Shown here: one piece after another, positions 6,275 to 9,342 of the stretch
Position numbering within the stretch: the stretch's first letter is position 1
Layout: each line of letters opens with the position of its first letter
Origin: Thermoplasmata archaeon
Lineage (GTDB): Archaea; Thermoplasmatota; E2; UBA9212
NCBI GenBank assembly: GCA_013329495.1
Contig: DUKC01000097.1
Span: forward strand, 253 to 9,594
Reading direction: 5' to 3'
DNA: 9,342 nucleotides
The notes under the pieces: model-generated
Told to the model about the DNA's origin: nothing
The model's database searches: none
The model's input: only the letters and a program-made list of their open reading frames with translations
Program-made: the position numbers and the translations under genes

Positions 6275-6811
6275 ATGAAGAAAAGATTGCTTTGCCCGAT
6301 CGGCATAATGCTAATCGGAGTTTTATTGCTTAGTTCAATAGGGTGTATAGAAGAAATTGGAGAAAAGATGAAAACTCTTCCCGCGGGCTGGAAATGGTAT
6401 GTGAATGAGGAGTGGGGGCTAAGAGTTGGGCATCCTCCAGAGTTTCACCCCGGCGAAATTGTAGGGCCCGCATTCTCTGAAACGAGTATTAGTATTGGTT
6501 ATACAGAAGGGCTCCTACTCTATTCCGAGGAGATAGGAGAAGATTTTAATCTTACAGAGTTTATATTCTCACGATGTTTTATTAGTCGTGATCCAGAAGA
6601 GTGGCAGGATATCACAGTAGGGGGGAAAAAAGGAAAGATGGGAAAGGATGAAGATGAGTGGTGGGATACACCGGAAGGATTTATACGTATACAGCCACAG
6701 TTCTACGTTTATGTGGCTCATGAGGATCGAGGTAGGTTCTTTGAATTTCATTATTGGGATGAATCTAAGGACATCGCTCTTAAAATGCTCGATACGGTTG
6801 AATTCTTTTAG
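6275..6811 (+). CDS. Predicted lipoprotein, possible PsbP-like domain, function unknown
   Basis: This encodes 178 aa. The N-terminus is a classic short signal: MKKR, then a hydrophobic run, then a lipobox-like LSSIGC ending at C24, so the mature protein is probably lipid-anchored outside the cell membrane. The mature part is about 155 aa. It has a GWKWYVNEEWGLRVGHPPEF segment near residues 38-57, a VGGKKGKMG turn near 118-126, and a final FYVYVAHEDRGRFFEFHYWDESKD..LKMLDTV.F stretch. That order recalls PsbP/Mog1-like small alpha-beta proteins (a 'dG.si.yP..w' start and a '...tv.f' end). The fold call is inference and the function is unknown. The gene is single, faces away from the M16 operon, and shares its repeat-bearing upstream region. 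Codon use looks more AT-rich than in the Spt5-L11-glmM genes downstream. The start is fixed by the signal peptide and by TATA spacing. Confidence 0.8.
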   Translation: MKKRLLCPIGIMLIGVLLLSSIGCIEEIGEKMKTLPAGWKWYVNEEWGLRVGHPPEFHPGEIVGPAFSETSISIGYTEGLLLYSEEIGEDFNLTEFIFSRCFISRDPEEWQDITVGGKKGKMGKDEDEWWDTPEGFIRIQPQFYVYVAHEDRGRFFEFHYWDESKDIALKMLDTVEFF

Positions 6812-6920
6812 GAGGAAAGAAGAAAGACGAAGAGTGAGTTGCTATTCTTTGCTCTTACCCTCATATCAAAGCATTTCCAATGACTCCTTCTGGGGAAGGA
6901 GCCCAACCGCAAGAAAAAGG

Positions 6921-6928
6921 TTTATATA
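6921..6928 (+). promoter_or_regulatory. TATA box of the spt5-L11-glmM cluster
   Basis: TTTATATA, preceded by a purine-rich AAGAAAAAGG (a BRE-like element), is the best archaeal core promoter in the window. It predicts a transcript start near 6950-6953, about 20 nt before the proposed TTG start at 6973. Confidence 0.7.
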
Positions 6929-6972
6929 TCCTACCCTTATTTGTTTTGAATAAAACCTTTTTGGTGTTAATT

Positions 6973-7494
6973 TTGACTGAAGACCAATCGAAAGAGAAAA
7001 AGGAAGAGCTAGAGGAGGAAGAGCTCCTCAACCCATTTGAAAAAAGGCAGAGGGTCTTTGCCGTAAAAACCCAAGCGGGTAAGGAGAAGATAGCGGCAAA
7101 CCTTCTCAGAGAAAAGGCAAAGAAATCCAACGCGGAGATCCTCTCAATTCTTGTGCCCCAGGAACTGCACGGTTACATATTTGTTGAGGCTTATTATGAG
7201 GACACGGTTAAGGATCTTATAAATCTCATCTCCTACGCGAGGTCTGTCGTGCCGGGGGTCATACCATTCAAGGAGGTGGAGCATTTTCTCACTCCAGTTT
7301 CTCCCATCTCAAAGATGTCGGAGGGGGACTTGGTTGAGATAATCAAGGGTCCGTTTAAGGGAGAGAAGGCGAAGGTCACCAGAATAGAAGAGGCGAAGGA
7401 CGAGATAGCGCTCGAACTGATCGGCGCCGTTGTTCCAATACCCATCGTCGTTCAGGGTGAACACGTGAAGGTGCTCAAGAAAGGAGAGAAGTGA
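6973..7494 (+). CDS. spt5: Transcription elongation factor Spt5 (archaeal NusG homologue)
   Basis: Spt5 pairs with Spt4 and binds the RNA polymerase clamp to raise processivity. The predicted product is 173 aa. It has an acidic, Lys/Glu-rich leader of about 27 residues, an NGN domain from RQRVFAVKTQAGKEKIAANLL to about VPGVIPF, and a KOW domain, MSEGDLVEIIKGPFKGEKAKVTRI, to the end. Typical archaeal Spt5 is about 145-150 aa, so the acidic leader is an extension. The frame stays open back to ATG 6880, but that would put the strong TATA box (6921-6928) inside the gene and add about 31 non-homologous residues. I prefer TTG 6973, which has GGTG (6963-6966) at 6-nt spacing; GTG 6964 and TTG 6961 are alternatives. 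L11 begins 1 bp after the stop, the usual archaeal linkage. The secE gene that often precedes spt5 is absent. Confidence 0.9.
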   Translation: MTEDQSKEKKEELEEEELLNPFEKRQRVFAVKTQAGKEKIAANLLREKAKKSNAEILSILVPQELHGYIFVEAYYEDTVKDLINLISYARSVVPGVIPFKEVEHFLTPVSPISKMSEGDLVEIIKGPFKGEKAKVTRIEEAKDEIALELIGAVVPIPIVVQGEHVKVLKKGEK

Positions 7495-7495
7495 G

Positions 7496-7972
7496 ATGCT
7501 AGACATAATCAATCTTTTGGTAGAAGGAGGAGAGGCGAGTGCCGGGCCACCGTTGGGTCCTGCTCTCGGCCCAATAGGAATAAACATAATGGAAGTTGTT
7601 GGGGTCATCAACAAAAAAACCGAGGGCTATAAGGGAATGAAAGTCCCCGTGAAGGTCATAGTAGACAGATCGACAAAATCTTTTGAAGTGAAGATCGGGA
7701 CGCCGCCGGTTTCCTCGCTGATTAAGAACGAGCTGGGGATAGAGAAGGGATCCTCTGCGACTCCCACAGAAAAGGCTGGAGATCTGGAGTTTGAAAAGGT
7801 TATCAAGATAGCCAAACTAAAGGAAGACGCCCTGATGGGAAAAACTTTGAAGAAGAAGGCGAAAGAGATTCTGGGGAGCTGCTTTTCTATGGGCGTGACT
7901 GTTGATGGCAAGGATGCAAGGGACGTGGAAAAGGAAGTTGAGCAGGGCGCGTATGACAAGGCGCTCCAATAA
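7496..7972 (+). CDS. rpl11: 50S ribosomal protein L11 (uL11)
   Basis: This encodes 158 aa, normal for archaeal L11. The protein binds the GTPase-associated region of 23S rRNA and, with the P-stalk, recruits translation factors. The N-terminal domain shows the conserved proline/glycine block GEASAGPPLGPALGPIGINI near residues 12-31. The C-terminal RNA-binding domain includes TPPVSSLIKNELGI and the terminal GSCFSMGVTVDGKDARDVEKE motif. The start ATG follows the spt5 stop by one base. AAGGAG (7481-7486), within the end of spt5, serves as ribosome site at 9-nt spacing. In many archaea L1, L10 and P1 genes follow L11; here glmM follows instead, 19 bp downstream. Confidence 0.97.
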   Translation: MLDIINLLVEGGEASAGPPLGPALGPIGINIMEVVGVINKKTEGYKGMKVPVKVIVDRSTKSFEVKIGTPPVSSLIKNELGIEKGSSATPTEKAGDLEFEKVIKIAKLKEDALMGKTLKKKAKEILGSCFSMGVTVDGKDARDVEKEVEQGAYDKALQ

Positions 7973-7991
7973 GAATTTTGACAGGGGTAAG

Positions 7992-9342
7992 ATGCCTAAA
8001 CTTTTTGGAACAGACGGAGTGAGAGGCGTAACAAACAAGGACATGAGCCCGGAGCTGGCTCTCGGAATAGGGCTCGCATTCGGCACATGGCTAAAGAAAT
8101 CAAACAAAAAAAGGAAGGTTTTGGTGGGTAGTGACACCAGAACCTCAAGAGACATGATAAAATTTGCTTTCTGCTCGGGACTCTTATCGACGGGGTGTGA
8201 CGTCATCGATCAGGGTGTTTTGCCATCTCCCGCGCTGCAGTATTCTATCAAGCACTTGAAAGCAGACGCTGGAGCGATAATCACCGCGAGCCACAACCCC
8301 CCATCATTTAACGGGATTAAACTCGTCGAACCAACCGGAATAGAGATGGTAAGCAGGGATCTCGAAGAGATTGAGGCGATTTATTTTAAAAAATGTTTTG
8401 CGTTTGCGGGATGGGATGAGGTTGGAAAAATAAGCAGGTGGGAGGGAGGAACAAGAGTATACATAGATGCGATAAAGTCTAGAGTCGATCTGGAGGCGAT
8501 AAGAAAGGCAAAGCCGAAGGTTGTCGTTGATTGTGCCAACGGTGCGGGTGCGGTGTGTGCCCCATACTTGCTTCAAGAGCTGGGCTGCGAGGTCGTGAGC
8601 CTGAACGCCCAGCCAGACGGCCTGTTTCCGTGCCACGAACCCGAGCCTCTCAAGGAGAACCTCAAGGAACTGATAAACCAAGTAAGAACCCAGGGAGGTA
8701 CAGCGATAGGCGTGGCCCACGACGGCGATGCAGACAGAGCCATATTCATCACCGAGGATGGCTCTTATCTCTACGGGGACAAAACCCTGGCCCTTGTTGC
8801 GGCTCATGAGATCAAGAAAAATAAGGGCGGTCTGTTTGTGACTGCCGTTTCCTCGTCAACCTGTGTCGAGGACGTTGTCAAGAAGAATGGGGGTGAGGTG
8901 CTTTACACTCCAATTGGATCGCCTGTGGTTGCCCATGAAATGCTCAGGCAAAAGGCGGTGTTTGGAGGGGAAGAAAATGGGGGGCTGATCTTCCCTGAAC
9001 TCCAGTACTGCAGGGACGGCGCGATGGCAATGGCCAGGATTCTCGAGATAATGGCAAAGAGTGGCAAGAGCTTGAAAGAACTGGCGGCCGAGGTTCCAAC
9101 CTACAGCCTGACAAAAACAAAGGTTCACTGCCCCCAGGAAAAAAAGGAGAAGACAAAGCAGAGATTCATTTCGGAAATGAAAAAAGAAGGCGTCCCAATT
9201 CAAACGATTGACGGGGCAAAAGTTCAGCTCAAGGATGGATGGGTCCTGGTCAGGCCCTCTGGTACCGAACCTATCTTTAGAATATTCAGCGAGGCGAAAG
9301 ACCCTGAAACTTCCAGAAAGCTGTCTCAAAAGTACAAGAGCA
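7992..9342 (+). CDS. glmM: Phosphoglucosamine mutase, archaeal GlmM type (3' end beyond window)
   Basis: The frame runs from ATG 7992 to the right edge without a stop, 450 codons, near the family's full length of about 450-460 aa. The enzyme interconverts glucosamine-6-phosphate and glucosamine-1-phosphate on the way to UDP-GlcNAc. The four alpha-D-phosphohexomutase sites are all intact. They are the phosphoserine loop TASHNP (S100), the Mg loop DGDADR (244-249), the sugar-binding loop GEENGG (326-331), and the phosphate-binding RPSGTEP (421-427). The start KLFGTDGVRG is diagnostic, and GEENGGLIFPE followed by RDGAMAMA resembles archaeal GlmM. Some archaeal members also act on mannose or glucose phosphates, so substrate breadth is uncertain. 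Ribosome site AGGGGT (7983-7988) precedes the start. The 19-bp gap from L11 implies cotranscription with spt5 and L11. Confidence 0.93.
   Translation, partial: MPKLFGTDGVRGVTNKDMSPELALGIGLAFGTWLKKSNKKRKVLVGSDTRTSRDMIKFAFCSGLLSTGCDVIDQGVLPSPALQYSIKHLKADAGAIITASHNPPSFNGIKLVEPTGIEMVSRDLEEIEAIYFKKCFAFAGWDEVGKISRWEGGTRVYIDAIKSRVDLEAIRKAKPKVVVDCANGAGAVCAPYLLQELGCEVVSLNAQPDGLFPCHEPEPLKENLKELINQVRTQGGTAIGVAHDGDADRAIFITEDGSYLYGDKTLALVAAHEIKKNKGGLFVTAVSSSTCVEDVVKKNGGEVLYTPIGSPVVAHEMLRQKAVFGGEENGGLIFPELQYCRDGAMAMARILEIMAKSGKSLKELAAEVPTYSLTKTKVHCPQEKKEKTKQRFISEMKKEGVPIQTIDGAKVQLKDGWVLVRPSGTEPIFRIFSEAKDPETSRKLSQKYKS

Noticed and set aside
8304..8807. 167-aa open frame on the minus strand inside glmM, and a 92-aa frame on the plus strand at 8531-8809
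   Set aside because: Both lie wholly within the intact glmM frame, have low-quality composition and show no family motifs. They are shadows of the real gene.
1..9342. CRISPR arrays, tRNA or rRNA genes, insertion sequences
   Set aside because: I found no regularly spaced repeats, cloverleaf-like sequences, conserved rRNA segments, transposase motifs or terminal inverted repeats.
7992..9342. Phosphomannomutase/phosphoglucomutase as the primary call for the mutase
   Set aside because: The KLFGTDGVRG start and the GEENGG sugar loop fit archaeal phosphoglucosamine mutase better, although side activity on other hexose phosphates is possible.

Overview
The window looks archaeal. It carries an archaeal Spt5 (NGN plus KOW) next to an archaeal-type ribosomal protein L11 (uL11) and an archaeal-type phosphoglucosamine mutase. 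Several genes are preceded by AT-rich TATA-like boxes roughly 25-45 nt before the start codon, and leaders are short or absent. Shine-Dalgarno sites are also present, and the proteins are rich in Lys and Glu. A euryarchaeal or related deep lineage is plausible. The sequence alone does not fix the phylum, and I give no species.

Positions 1-3147, plus strand: the 3' end of an isochorismatase-like cysteine hydrolase, a small cysteine-rich DUF1847 putative metal-binding protein, a complete M20-family Xaa-His dipeptidase (PepD type), and a YjbQ/UPF0047 protein. These look like separately promoted housekeeping or accessory metabolic genes. TATA-like boxes can be proposed before three of them.

Positions 3161-5970, minus strand: two M16 (insulinase/mitochondrial processing peptidase type) proteins of 468 aa each, joined by a 4-bp ATGA overlap. 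The upstream protein is membrane-anchored and keeps the HxxEH...E zinc site. The downstream one has an N-terminal hydrophobic segment but has lost the zinc site. It ends in an odd tail with three cysteines spaced Cx3Cx3C. I read the pair as an extracytoplasmic heterodimeric processing protease. Its 3' end lies only 13 bp from the convergent YjbQ gene.

Positions 5971-6274: a divergent intergenic region with a TATA box for each direction. A 21-bp palindrome sits just downstream of the M16-side TATA box. The 12-bp element ATCTCTTA(A/G)C(A/C)A occurs three times, two of them in exact tandem. This looks like a regulator's binding region.

Positions 6275-6811: a predicted lipoprotein, possibly with a PsbP-like fold.

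Positions 6812-9342, plus strand: an information-processing and sugar-metabolism cluster. Spt5 follows a strong TATA box, then L11 (1 bp after the Spt5 stop), then glmM (19 bp after L11, running off the right edge). No secE reading frame lies before Spt5, and L1/L10/P1 do not follow L11 directly. This departs from the common archaeal arrangement.

The best candidates for something little described are the M16 catalytic/pseudo-subunit pair with its cysteine tail and its repeat-bearing promoter region.
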